Below, piece after piece: positions 1 through 9,027 of a DNA stretch of 64,000 bases. This DNA comes from Pseudomonas yamanorum (GTDB lineage: Bacteria > Pseudomonadota > Gammaproteobacteria > Pseudomonadales > Pseudomonadaceae). The stretch is from contig NZ_JACARE010000027.1 in NCBI RefSeq assembly GCF_013386765.1, positions 62,323-126,322 on the forward strand. Direction: 5' to 3'. The notes under the pieces were generated by a model that saw only the letters and a program-made list of their open reading frames with translations, ran no database searches and was not told the origin of the DNA. Within the stretch, counting starts at the first letter, position 1. The number at the start of each line of letters is the position of its first letter. The translations under genes and the position numbers were made by a program.

Positions 1-861
1 CATTAGATTGCCCGTAAACTGAGTCGCCAAAAAATGAATGAACGACAGGAAAACGCCCTGATCCTCATTAATAAAAAAGAACCTCCCTGTTGCGAGAAAC
101 TCTTGCTTGACCAGGTGATAGGCCATTAGAGAAACAAACATTACAGCCCCAAGCACAGCCCCTTTTACAAGACTGACACGCTTGACGCGGTAATGCCGAA
201 CTATAATCAACGACAATACGATAATAAAAATTGTCGATTTCTGCCCTTGGAGAGCGCAAATAAACAAACCGCCCAAAAAATATAACCAGAAACAAAACCG
301 CTCGGAAAGTGACTTCTTCCCGGCACGGGTCAGCCGTATATACCAGGCCAGCGAGACAGATAGCAACAAGTTCTCCAAGAGGAACAAGCCGTTCAAACCT
401 GCAAACGCCCTTATCCTGTCACTGGCACCTTGAAGCAACCCCGAGACCCCGCCTAGGATTACAAGAATAGTTGTAAACGCCAGCAGCGCCACTAACGAAA
501 AACCTAAGGCCCGTTGCGAAAAAATCCGTGGACTTACTATGTAGCGTATCCCGACGGGAAAATTAAAATGCGTTTTCCGTCCTAACCAACACCCCATCAA
601 AACAAAAATTAAAGCCCCAACATACAGCAAAATGGCATAATCAATAGAACTCTGCTTATCGAAAAAGTCAAACTCCCAAAACTGACTAAACCCATCAAAT
701 CCCATGATAAAGGGATATAACGGGACAATAACGCCTGCAAGCCAGATCACCAGAAAGAAAAAACCAACGCCAAAACAATCAAACGCTTTTTTTTCAAGCG
801 GGACCCGCAAGTGCTCAGGCCCTAAATATTTTTCTTCCAAGGTATCAACCTCTTGGGTCAT
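1..861 (-). CDS. Wzy-like O-antigen/oligosaccharide polymerase, N-terminal part (cut by window edge)
   Basis: Reading the minus strand from the ATG at 861 gives 287 open codons with no stop before base 1, so only the N-terminal part is present. After a soluble head of about 30 residues it shows several long hydrophobic segments (about residues 31-52, 75-92, 113-132 and 190-240), as expected for an inner-membrane polysaccharide polymerase. A GQKST stretch follows one of these segments. Its start overlaps the flippase stop by 4 bp (ATGA), so the two are translationally coupled. Wzy proteins are poorly conserved. The assignment rests on topology and on position next to a Wzx and a glycosyltransferase, and another multi-spanning surface-polymer protein is possible. 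The region is AT-rich compared with the rest of the window. Confidence 0.6.
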   Translation of the reverse strand, partial: MTQEVDTLEEKYLGPEHLRVPLEKKAFDCFGVGFFFLVIWLAGVIVPLYPFIMGFDGFSQFWEFDFFDKQSSIDYAILLYVGALIFVLMGCWLGRKTHFNFPVGIRYIVSPRIFSQRALGFSLVALLAFTTILVILGGVSGLLQGASDRIRAFAGLNGLFLLENLLLSVSLAWYIRLTRAGKKSLSERFCFWLYFLGGLFICALQGQKSTIFIIVLSLIIVRHYRVKRVSLVKGAVLGAVMFVSLMAYHLVKQEFLATGRFFFINEDQGVFLSFIHFLATQFTGNLM

Positions 862-2105
862 AAATCAGCGAGGCGGACTCTCACCGCAATCAGAAGCAGC
901 ACGGCGGACAAAACAGCACCAACCACATACCCCAAAACGCCAGCCCAAGCATCCAAAACAGGGATACCGACGTATAGAATTAAAAGAACAAGCAAGCCCT
1001 CTAAAATATTGGTTTTAAGGCTTAAACTAAAAACACGCAATGCGACCAGTATTGTACCGCAAGCGAGAGCCATAGCCTTCAAGGGCAAAGTCAACGCCAA
1101 CACAATGGTATACATGGCCGTCTGCTTATAAACACCGCCCACACACACCAACCATATACAAGAGAAAAAGATCAACAGCAAAGCAACTGCGGATGAGATC
1201 TTTAACATGCTTTTGGAGAATGCATGATACCTTTGGCGCAGCTCGCTTTTATCATGGATGACCTCGACCAACTCAGGAAGGGCCCTTTGTGCAATGATTG
1301 CCAATGGCAGCAAGCCAAGAATAAGGCTCAATATAGCAATACCAAAAAAACCGATCTCGTCGGTTTTCACATGATAAGCAGTCAACATCAGGACAGGCAG
1401 ACTATCCACCAACAGACGAACAAACAGGCTGGCATTGACAATGACACCGGACTTGGCCGTTGTAATTAATTCGCGCCGGTTCACCTGGCGAAAATCAAGC
1501 GCCAGAAAGATATGCGCTCGCAGCTTCCACCAAACGGCAGCGAGACAAAAGAACTCACCAAGATAACGAGCAGCCATCCAGCCTTGGATACCATACAACT
1601 TCGTCAACACAACATGCAGAATAACGCCCGCCCCGGTAACCAGCATCAGAACGAAGTAGATCTCGCGTATCGCCTTCGCCCCCTGAGCAAAGCCAGTCGT
1701 TACACGAAGTAAATTAGTCAACAACACCAAGCCACAGGTTGTAAAAACATAAGAACTAATCGCCGAGGTCAACACAAACTCATGCGCGACGTATATGCCA
1801 GCAATCACGACACCTGAAGCGATCCCGACCAACAAAAACACTTGCCGAAGCACTTCACTTTGACGAGAAGTACCATGACTCGCCGCCGTATCGCGAATCG
1901 CGATGCTTTGCATGCCCAAACTTCCTGCCAGTACGACAAGAGCAATAATTGTTTCCAGCGAGCGCACCACACCCACGACCGACGGATCAACCCAAGACGT
2001 GATCAAAAACTGACTTATTATTACCCCACCTTGAATACAGGCAGTAATAACGATCAGCTGTAACAGCTTCGAACTTTCAAACATGCTGATCAGACGATTC
2101 AACAC
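858..2105 (-). CDS. Wzx-like polysaccharide flippase
   Basis: The 415-residue protein is almost wholly hydrophobic with about a dozen predicted membrane spans. The opening segment (SKLLQLIVITACIQGGVII) and later basic loops resemble the polysaccharide-export branch of the MATE/MOP superfamily. Such proteins flip undecaprenyl-linked O-units across the inner membrane. It lies between a glycosyltransferase gene and a polymerase-like gene, which is the usual place for wzx. The stop overlaps the next start by 4 bp. Wzx families diverge fast, so substrate specificity cannot be read from the sequence. Base composition is lower in G+C than the housekeeping genes to the right. Confidence 0.8.
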   Translation of the reverse strand: MLNRLISMFESSKLLQLIVITACIQGGVIISQFLITSWVDPSVVGVVRSLETIIALVVLAGSLGMQSIAIRDTAASHGTSRQSEVLRQVFLLVGIASGVVIAGIYVAHEFVLTSAISSYVFTTCGLVLLTNLLRVTTGFAQGAKAIREIYFVLMLVTGAGVILHVVLTKLYGIQGWMAARYLGEFFCLAAVWWKLRAHIFLALDFRQVNRRELITTAKSGVIVNASLFVRLLVDSLPVLMLTAYHVKTDEIGFFGIAILSLILGLLPLAIIAQRALPELVEVIHDKSELRQRYHAFSKSMLKISSAVALLLIFFSCIWLVCVGGVYKQTAMYTIVLALTLPLKAMALACGTILVALRVFSLSLKTNILEGLLVLLILYVGIPVLDAWAGVLGYVVGAVLSAVLLLIAVRVRLADL

Positions 2106-2152
2106 ACGCTACCACCATGAATCTTTATAAACACTATCAACGAAGCTCTCCT

Positions 2153-3184
2153 TTATTTCACCAGCGACAAGGAATCCAGGACATTTTTAAGCGCCACACG
2201 ACGAGCTGCGATGGAATAATTGGAAGAAATCCACTGATGCCTGGCTTTGGCATCTTCAGCGCAAGTCGGCGTGGCAACAACCGCCTCCATGGCCGCAGCA
2301 ATTTCTTCCTGGCTATCTGGTTGAACCCAGTAAGCGAAGTCACCCGCGACCTCAGGCACCGCGCCCCGAGGCGAAGTTATCACTCGCGCGCCACACGCCA
2401 GGGCCTCGCCGATCGCATGCCCGAAACCTTCATAAAGCGTTGGTTGAACATAGGCCAGGCAATTGCGGTAATGGTGCAGCTTCTCTTCATCGGAGATCAT
2501 CCCGACAAACTCCACCTTGTCTCCTACACCCAGGCGCTGCGCCAGGTCTTTTAGTTCCTGCAGGTAGTCACCATGCTTACCAGCAACAACCAGTCGAAGA
2601 TGACGTGCGTTAGCCGAAACCTTTGCAAACGCCTCAATCGTCGGAATGAGCCCTTTACGAATGGCATTTGTACGACTTGTCCAGGTCACCGTAAAAAAGT
2701 AATCCGATCCAACCGCCGGAAGCTCGCTAGGAGAATAGTAGTCTGTATCGATCGCCAGCGTTGCGTACACTGGGTTTCTGACCGGCAGGTTGGTTGTGAC
2801 TTCCTCACACTCAGATCTTGAGATAAACAGGTTTCGATCAGCCAACAACAGCGAGGTGCGCAGTACTGCCTTCTGCCATAACGGGCGGTCCAGGTAACAC
2901 AGACCCGGAATTTCCTTCCGGCAGGTGGAATAGTCAAAGGCCCCAGTTACAATTACTGGACGACGACGTAGTTTTCCGGCGAGCAACGGAAGCGGTGAAT
3001 GCCCCCACCACCAACAAAAATAGAGATCCGCCTTCCAATCTAATGTGCCCGGCGTCCCCGACAAAACGACTTCGTGTCCAAGCTCCTTGAGAATACGAAT
3101 ATCGACCCGATAAAATTCGACTTTATCAAACATCTCGCGCCAATTAGCGTGAGCGGACATATTAGCAAAAAAACATATACGCAC
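2153..3184 (-). CDS. Glycosyltransferase, GT4/GT1 family
   Basis: This 343-residue cytoplasmic enzyme has the GT-B fold signature of family 4 glycosyltransferases. Near residue 254 the motif EGFGHAIGEALACG carries the E-x7-E pair that contacts the sugar nucleotide, followed by TSPRGAVPEVAG. It should transfer one sugar to the lipid-linked O-unit. GDP-D-rhamnose made by the adjacent gmd/rmd genes is a plausible donor, but that is inference. The gene lies 30 bp after rmd on the same strand and is probably part of the same operon. Confidence 0.85.
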   Translation of the reverse strand: MRICFFANMSAHANWREMFDKVEFYRVDIRILKELGHEVVLSGTPGTLDWKADLYFCWWWGHSPLPLLAGKLRRRPVIVTGAFDYSTCRKEIPGLCYLDRPLWQKAVLRTSLLLADRNLFISRSECEEVTTNLPVRNPVYATLAIDTDYYSPSELPAVGSDYFFTVTWTSRTNAIRKGLIPTIEAFAKVSANARHLRLVVAGKHGDYLQELKDLAQRLGVGDKVEFVGMISDEEKLHHYRNCLAYVQPTLYEGFGHAIGEALACGARVITSPRGAVPEVAGDFAYWVQPDSQEEIAAAMEAVVATPTCAEDAKARHQWISSNYSIAARRVALKNVLDSLSLVK

Positions 3185-3214
3185 AGTGCACCAACCCGTT
3201 ACCAGCCACCAGTA

Positions 3215-4129
3215 TTAAACAACCACCTTCTGCTGATACATTGAAAGCAATGTATCGTGCAAACTAGGCACATCAATTTCACCCACCGCATCAAAGAGCT
3301 TGGCCGGACTACCGTAAAGCTCTTTAACTTCATCTTCCCTGACAAAGGCAGGATCAACTATTATCGTTGGCCGATAACCTGCAATCTGTGCCATTTCATC
3401 AATCACGCTCAGTAAAGAAATGCTGCGACCTGAGCAAATATTTATAAACTCACCGCGTTGATCAGACGTCAACAGCCTCGAATAGGCCTCCACCACAAAA
3501 CCGACATCAGACAAGTCCCGGGAAACATCCAGGTTGCCTAGCCTGAGTTCCTTTTCCCCACGAGCAAACGCGCCCACGATCTTGGAGAAAACGAATGACT
3601 CCGACTGGCCTGGTCCGGTGTAGTTGAATGGCCGCACCACCAATATAGGCATACGAGAAAACCACTTGCGGACCAGGGCCTCCATCGTCAGCTTGCTCAA
3701 TGCGTAATGGTTAACGGGCTGCGGTTCACTGCTCTCTGAAATGGGCGATGAAATGGCGTTTCCGTAAATATTTGCACTGCTTGCAATGATGATTTTCTCA
3801 ACAGCCACCGCTGCCTCCTTAATCGCATTAAGAAGGCTTTCCGTACCCAACACATTGACCCGGTAGTATGACAAGGCATCGCTGCCAGTGACATGCGCCA
3901 GCGCGGCCAAATGAATAATATGAGTGGGTTGAACCTGCTTGATCCAACCGCTGAGCCGCTCCGTGTCATTCAGGTCCGCGTCCAGATGGTCAAACTCACA
4001 CGCCAGCCGCTCCCCTCCCAGGCCGGCGACCCGCCAGCCAGCTTGGGTGAGGCTTTCCGCCAAGTGCTTCCCGGTGAAACCTGAGAGCCCTGTAATCAGT
4101 ACTGTCCGATCGTTACTTTGAAGTGCCAT
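3215..4129 (-). CDS. rmd: GDP-6-deoxy-D-mannose (GDP-D-rhamnose) reductase Rmd
   Basis: This 304-residue extended SDR enzyme has the N-terminal nucleotide-binding motif GLSGFTG and the catalytic YALSK motif (Tyr/Lys). It should reduce GDP-4-keto-6-deoxy-D-mannose, the Gmd product, to GDP-D-rhamnose with NAD(P)H. Its start lies inside gmd (17-bp overlap), so the two are coupled. The length matches Pseudomonas Rmd. The alternative, a GDP-fucose synthase, would carry a longer C-terminus and a different active site. Assignment to Rmd is strong from pairing with gmd and a WbpW-type enzyme. Confidence 0.85.
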   Translation of the reverse strand: MALQSNDRTVLITGLSGFTGKHLAESLTQAGWRVAGLGGERLACEFDHLDADLNDTERLSGWIKQVQPTHIIHLAALAHVTGSDALSYYRVNVLGTESLLNAIKEAAVAVEKIIIASSANIYGNAISSPISESSEPQPVNHYALSKLTMEALVRKWFSRMPILVVRPFNYTGPGQSESFVFSKIVGAFARGEKELRLGNLDVSRDLSDVGFVVEAYSRLLTSDQRGEFINICSGRSISLLSVIDEMAQIAGYRPTIIVDPAFVREDEVKELYGSPAKLFDAVGEIDVPSLHDTLLSMYQQKVVV

Positions 4130-5150
4130 TGCGAACCCTTCTCAAGTCAGCTTCAACCATCAACTGGCACAGTTGCTCCAGCGTCGTTTCTGGTTCCCAG
4201 CCTAACCGCTCTTTTGCAAAGGACGCATCGCCAATCAACAACTCTACTTCCGCAGGTCGATAGAAGCGTGGATTGACTTTTACCCGGGTGACGCCGGTCC
4301 GACGATCAACGCCGAATTCATTCTCGCCACTTCCGGACCAATCAATATCAACGCCTACAGCTTTGAAGCTCATGGCAACAAAATCACGAACAGTTTCCGT
4401 GCGATTTGTGGCCAGCACAAATGTTTCCGGCGTGTCGATTTGCAACATCCGGTGCATGCCATCTACATACTCTTTAGCAAAACCCCAGTCTCGTTTGGCA
4501 TCCATGTTTCCAAGTTCCAAGACTTGCTGCTCGCCCATTTCGATACTGGCTACAGCATCGGTAATTTTCCGAGTAACAAACTCTTTTCCTCGCAGCGGAG
4601 ACTCATGGTTGAACAGAATGCCGCTGGTGGCAAAAATGCCATATGACTCGCGATAATTAATGGTTGTCCAATGCGCAAACAACTTCGCAACGCCGTAAGG
4701 ACTACGCGGGTAGAAGGGTGTGCTTTCAGATTGAGGAACAGCCTGTACCAATCCAAACATTTCAGATGTCGAAGCTTGATAGAAGCGAATCTTCGGATTT
4801 ACTATTCGGATCGCTTCCAGCAAATTAAGCGCACCGACACCCGTAATCTGCGCGGTTGTAATAGGCTGATCGAAGGAAACACCTACGAAGCTTTGAGCCG
4901 CCAGGTTATACACCTCGTCCGGGGCGCAATTCTGAATTAAACGAATGGTCCCGGAGAGGTCAGTCAAATCAAATTCGACGAGGTGAAGATCATCATGCCC
5001 AAAAACGCCAAGTTCCTCTAATCGCCAAAAACTTACAGAACTTGTCCGGCGATAGGCGCCATAAACCTTATACCCCTTGGACAGCAGCAGTTCGACAAGG
5101 TAAGCCCCATCCTGACCTGTAACACCAGTAACCAGCGCATGCTTCTGCAT
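4113..5150 (-). CDS. gmd: GDP-mannose 4,6-dehydratase
   Basis: The 345-residue protein is a textbook Gmd. It has the Rossmann motif GVTGQDGAYL at the N-terminus, the STSEMFG segment bearing the active-site Ser/Glu, and the YGVAK motif. It converts GDP-D-mannose to GDP-4-keto-6-deoxy-D-mannose in the cytoplasm. The substrate is supplied by the enzyme encoded just upstream (start 26 bp away) and the product goes to Rmd, whose start overlaps this gene. Confidence 0.95.
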   Translation of the reverse strand: MQKHALVTGVTGQDGAYLVELLLSKGYKVYGAYRRTSSVSFWRLEELGVFGHDDLHLVEFDLTDLSGTIRLIQNCAPDEVYNLAAQSFVGVSFDQPITTAQITGVGALNLLEAIRIVNPKIRFYQASTSEMFGLVQAVPQSESTPFYPRSPYGVAKLFAHWTTINYRESYGIFATSGILFNHESPLRGKEFVTRKITDAVASIEMGEQQVLELGNMDAKRDWGFAKEYVDGMHRMLQIDTPETFVLATNRTETVRDFVAMSFKAVGVDIDWSGSGENEFGVDRRTGVTRVKVNPRFYRPAEVELLIGDASFAKERLGWEPETTLEQLCQLMVEADLRRVRNGTSK

Positions 5151-5176
5151 CTGTACAACTCCTAAAAATTTAAGCC

Positions 5177-6625
5177 TTAAACACGTCCATAGGTATCGTC
5201 AAATCGAACAATATCATCCTCACCCAAGTACGTTCCTGACTGCACCTCAATGATCTCAAGAGGAATGGTGCCGGGATTGGAAAGGCGATGAACATGGCCA
5301 ATAGGGATATAAGTACTCTGGTTCTCGTTCAGCTGAAAAACGCGATCTTCACAGGTGACCTCAGCGGTGCCAGACACAACAATCCAGTGTTCCGCGCGGT
5401 GGTAATGCTTCTGCAAACTCAATGTTGCTTTCGGCTTCACCAGTATTCGCTTCACCTGAAAGCGCGAGCCGGAATCTATGCTGTCGTACCAGCCCCAGGG
5501 GCGATGAACACGACGATGAAGCTTTGACTCTGGCCTGGCCTTGACATTCAATGCTTCGACAATGGCCTTGACACCCTGGCTACGGTCTTTATCCGCAACC
5601 AATACCGCATCAGGCGTTTCGACAATAACAATATTTTCAAGCCCCACGGCCGTTACCAAACGGTGAGAGGCGTAAACCAATGTATTGGAGCTGGAGTCTA
5701 TGATTACATCGCCATGAGTAGCGTTTTGTTTTTCGTCCTTTTCACTCGAACGCCAAACAGCATCCCATGCACCCAGATCAGACCAACCGGCGTCCATCGT
5801 CAGCATTTTTAGCGTCAGACCGGCTGAAGGCGTTTTCGCACAATGCTCAATCACGGCGTAGTCAATTGACTCTGGCGGTATCAGGGAGAACGCTTCGAGT
5901 TGTGGTCGAATAAACCCATTATCCTGAACTCGGCCCTTCCACGCGGCTTCAGTGGCATCGAAGATGTCCCTTCTGAACGCGCTCAGTGCTTTCAACCAGA
6001 CTGACGCACGCAGCACAAAAATGCCGCTATTCCAGAAATAGCTTCCATCTTCCAGGTATTTTTCTGCAGTTGACCGCTCAGGTTTTTCAACAAACGCGTC
6101 CACCCTCTTGACGTTAGAGGGATCTGCCGAGTGGATATAACCATAACCCGTTTCAGGACGGTCAGGCGTGATCCCCAAGATCACAATGCTGCCGTCTTTT
6201 GCAACGTCGATAGCTTTACTGACCGTATCAGTAAAGGCTTGAATATCGAGAATCATCTGATCGGCCGGGACAACAACCAGGACAGGGTCAACTTCCTGAC
6301 CCACTTCATCGCGCGCATAGAGCGCCGCCAACGTAAGCGCAGGAGCAGTATTGCGTCCTACCGGCTCAAGAATGACTACAGCTTTAGAAACGCTCATCTC
6401 CCGTATCTGGTCGAGACACAGGAAACGATGCTCATCATTGGCAACGATGCATGGGGCCAGCAAATCCGAGCCTTGACCGCCGATCTTCAACAGTCGGGCA
6501 ATAGCCTGCTGAAACAACGTCTCTCGCCCCGAAATTGCCAGAAACTGCTTGGGGTAAAGAGTTCTGCTAAGCGGCCAGAGCCTCGTTCCAGAGCCCCCAG
6601 ACATAATAACAGGAAGAATTTTCAT
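5177..6625 (-). CDS. wbpW: Mannose-1-P guanylyltransferase / mannose-6-P isomerase (type II PMI, WbpW-like)
   Basis: The 482-residue protein is bifunctional. The N-terminal half is a nucleotidyltransferase with GGSGTRLWPLSR near residue 10 and the VEKP motif. The C-terminal end is a cupin mannose-6-phosphate isomerase domain with HRPWGWY and the metal-binding segment QKHYHRAEHWIVVSG. It makes GDP-mannose from fructose-6-P via mannose-6-P and mannose-1-P (with a phosphomannomutase encoded elsewhere). Position directly upstream of gmd-rmd points to GDP-D-rhamnose supply, as with WbpW in P. aeruginosa. An AlgA-type role in alginate is less likely here. The start overlaps the wecC stop by 4 bp. 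Confidence 0.92.
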   Translation of the reverse strand: MKILPVIMSGGSGTRLWPLSRTLYPKQFLAISGRETLFQQAIARLLKIGGQGSDLLAPCIVANDEHRFLCLDQIREMSVSKAVVILEPVGRNTAPALTLAALYARDEVGQEVDPVLVVVPADQMILDIQAFTDTVSKAIDVAKDGSIVILGITPDRPETGYGYIHSADPSNVKRVDAFVEKPERSTAEKYLEDGSYFWNSGIFVLRASVWLKALSAFRRDIFDATEAAWKGRVQDNGFIRPQLEAFSLIPPESIDYAVIEHCAKTPSAGLTLKMLTMDAGWSDLGAWDAVWRSSEKDEKQNATHGDVIIDSSSNTLVYASHRLVTAVGLENIVIVETPDAVLVADKDRSQGVKAIVEALNVKARPESKLHRRVHRPWGWYDSIDSGSRFQVKRILVKPKATLSLQKHYHRAEHWIVVSGTAEVTCEDRVFQLNENQSTYIPIGHVHRLSNPGTIPLEIIEVQSGTYLGEDDIVRFDDTYGRV

Positions 6626-7887
6626 ACAAGCCAGATTCCCCGAGTATCAACAATCTGACGCCCCTGGAGAAGTGAAGAAGGAACACTTTTGAATGGCTTG
6701 TGATCCACTAACAACAATAAGACATCCGCTCGCTCAAACGCTTCTTCTATTGTGCATAACTCAACATTCGGCAACGTCGCAGGCAGAGAATCAATATTAG
6801 GTTCTACGACAATAACTTTCCCGGCGTGACGGTTTGAGATATTTTTCGTAATTTCCAGAGATGGACTTTCACGCAGGTCGTCAATATCGGGCTTGAATGC
6901 CAGGCCGAAGCACGCAATAACAATGTCTTTTTCCGACTTCTCGGGGTGACTCGACAGATGATCGGCCACAGCAGCATCAACCTTTTCAATAACCCACGAT
7001 GGTTTCGAGTCATTGACCTCACGTGCCGTTTTGATCAGTTTCGCCTGACCATCAGCCTGGCTGACGATGAACCAAGGGTCAACGGCGATGCAGTGTCCAC
7101 CCACGCCAGGCCCTGGCTGGAGAATATTAACGCGAGGGTGCCGGTTGGCAAGCTTGATAAGCTCCCAGACGTCGACATCAAACTTATCGCATATCATCGA
7201 CAATTCGTTCGCGAAGGCGATGTTGACATCGCGAAAGCTGTTCTCTGTCAACTTGCACATTTCTGCGGTTCGGGCATTGGTGATAATACACTCGCCCTCT
7301 ACAAACAACTTGTAGAGACGTGTCGCCGCGTCCGAGCACTTGGGGGTCATCCCGCCAATGACTCGATCATTCTGTACCAACTCACGCAAAACATGACCTG
7401 GAAGTACACGCTCAGGGCAGTGCGCAACGCGAACGTCCGACGCCTCGCCATGGGTCTGCGGAAACGTCAGGTCAGGACGTGCTTCAGCCAGCCACGACGC
7501 CATCTTTTCGGTCGCCCCCACCGGTGAGGTGGACTCAAGAATGACCAGGTCACCCTTTTTCAGTACTGGCGCAATGGATTTGCTTGCGGACTCAATGTAA
7601 GAAAGATCTGGAGCATGACCATTCTTGAACGGAGTGGGCACGGCAATCAGGAAAGCATCCGCCGGCTCTGGTCGAGTGCTCGCGCGCAGATACCCCTCGG
7701 TCACGGCCGCATGCACGACTATGTCCAAATCAGGCTCAACGATATGAATCTGTCCACCGTTGATCGTGTCGACGGCCTTTTGATTAACGTCGACACCAAT
7801 GACCTTTAACTTTCGCGCGGCAAAAACGGCTGCGGTGGGCAAACCAATGTAGCCCAGACCAATGACAGAAATAGTGGAAAATTCCAT
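6622..7887 (-). CDS. wecC: UDP-N-acetyl-D-mannosamine dehydrogenase
   Basis: This 421-residue enzyme belongs to the UDP-glucose/GDP-mannose dehydrogenase family. It has an N-terminal NAD-binding GLGYIGLPTA motif, a central helical domain and the catalytic GPGVGGHCIAVDP segment containing the nucleophilic Cys. It oxidises UDP-ManNAc to UDP-ManNAcA. The ATG at 7887 has AAGG seven bases upstream and is preferred over a TTG two codons earlier. It follows wecB by 9 bp, which supplies its substrate. A WbpA/WbpO-type substrate (UDP-GlcNAc/GalNAc) is possible, but the adjacent 2-epimerase favours ManNAc. Confidence 0.9.
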   Translation of the reverse strand: MEFSTISVIGLGYIGLPTAAVFAARKLKVIGVDVNQKAVDTINGGQIHIVEPDLDIVVHAAVTEGYLRASTRPEPADAFLIAVPTPFKNGHAPDLSYIESASKSIAPVLKKGDLVILESTSPVGATEKMASWLAEARPDLTFPQTHGEASDVRVAHCPERVLPGHVLRELVQNDRVIGGMTPKCSDAATRLYKLFVEGECIITNARTAEMCKLTENSFRDVNIAFANELSMICDKFDVDVWELIKLANRHPRVNILQPGPGVGGHCIAVDPWFIVSQADGQAKLIKTAREVNDSKPSWVIEKVDAAVADHLSSHPEKSEKDIVIACFGLAFKPDIDDLRESPSLEITKNISNRHAGKVIVVEPNIDSLPATLPNVELCTIEEAFERADVLLLLVDHKPFKSVPSSLLQGRQIVDTRGIWLV

Positions 7888-7896
7888 GACCAAACC

Positions 7897-9027
7897 TTAA
7901 TTTTTGAAAGTGGCTAGAGCATTAACAATGCGCACGCAGGCGTTACCATCACCATAAGGATTATGAGCAAAGCTCATTTCCTCGTAAGCCTTTTGATCAA
8001 GTAAAAGCTCACGCAAATGGTGAACTATCTTGTCCTTCTCTGTACCGACCAATCTGACGGTACCGGCCTCAATCGCCTCAGGCCGCTCAGTAGTGTCCCG
8101 CATTACCAGGACAGGCTTGCCCAAAGAAGGAGCCTCTTCCTGCACGCCACCGGAATCAGTCAGAATCAAATACGACCGATTCATCAAATATACGAAAGGC
8201 AGATAATCCAAGGGCTCTATGAGGTGAATATTTTTTATGCCAGCCAACAAACGATTGACCGGTTCACGGACATTTGGATTTAAATGAACAGGGTAGACAA
8301 TCTCGACATCATCAAACTCATGGGCAATCGTAGCCAACGAACTGCAAATTCTTTCGAATCCATCGCCGAAGCTTTCACGTCGATGCCCTGTCACGAGGAT
8401 GACGCGGCGCTGAGTGGGTAAAAAAGCGAACTGCTGAGAAAATTTCTGCTTTAACTGTTCATTGGACTCGAGCTTCTGGACGACCTCAAGCAGAGCGTCA
8501 ATTACAGTATTTCCCGTCACATGAATTGCGTCAGGTGCAACCCCTTCACGCAGTAAATTCTGCTCCGATCTTTCGGTAGGAGCGAAGTGAAGACACGCGA
8601 GCGCTCCCGTCAACTTTCGATTGGCCTCTTCCGGCCAGGGAGAGTATAAATTCCCGGTACGAAGTCCTGCTTCGATATGAGCGACAGGAATTTGCTGATA
8701 ATACGCCGCCAATGTAGTTGCAAAGGTCGTGGCGGTATCACCATGCACCAAAACAATATCCGGCCGATAGGTCCGGAAGATTTCCTTCATTCCCTGAAGA
8801 ATACCAGTTGTCACATCGGTAAGGTCTTGACCCGACTTCATGATATTCAGATCAAAGTCAGGCTCAAGTTTAAATAACTCTAACACTTGATCCAGCATTT
8901 CACGGTGTTGGCCCGTGACGCAGATTTTGGCCTCAAAACGCTCATCTGCATTCAACGCTAAAACTAATGGAGCCATTTTTATAGCTTCCGGTCGCGTACC
9001 GAAAACACTCAAGATCTTTAAAGTCAT
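7897..9027 (-). CDS. wecB: Non-hydrolysing UDP-N-acetylglucosamine 2-epimerase
   Basis: The 376-residue protein has the family motifs GTRPEAIKMAPL at the N-terminus, HIEAGLRTG in the middle and DSGGVQEEAPSLGKPVL near residue 290. It interconverts UDP-GlcNAc and UDP-ManNAc in the cytoplasm. With wecC directly downstream the pair makes UDP-ManNAcA, a common O-antigen precursor. It is the first gene of the sugar-nucleotide operon, preceded by nearly 0.8 kb without a gene. The Shine-Dalgarno sequence before the ATG at 9027 is weak. Confidence 0.95.
   Translation of the reverse strand: MTLKILSVFGTRPEAIKMAPLVLALNADERFEAKICVTGQHREMLDQVLELFKLEPDFDLNIMKSGQDLTDVTTGILQGMKEIFRTYRPDIVLVHGDTATTFATTLAAYYQQIPVAHIEAGLRTGNLYSPWPEEANRKLTGALACLHFAPTERSEQNLLREGVAPDAIHVTGNTVIDALLEVVQKLESNEQLKQKFSQQFAFLPTQRRVILVTGHRRESFGDGFERICSSLATIAHEFDDVEIVYPVHLNPNVREPVNRLLAGIKNIHLIEPLDYLPFVYLMNRSYLILTDSGGVQEEAPSLGKPVLVMRDTTERPEAIEAGTVRLVGTEKDKIVHHLRELLLDQKAYEEMSFAHNPYGDGNACVRIVNALATFKN

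Noticed and set aside
68..295. 75-codon minus-strand open frame at the left edge
   Set aside because: It lies in another frame inside the Wzy-like gene, which reads open from 861 to base 1.
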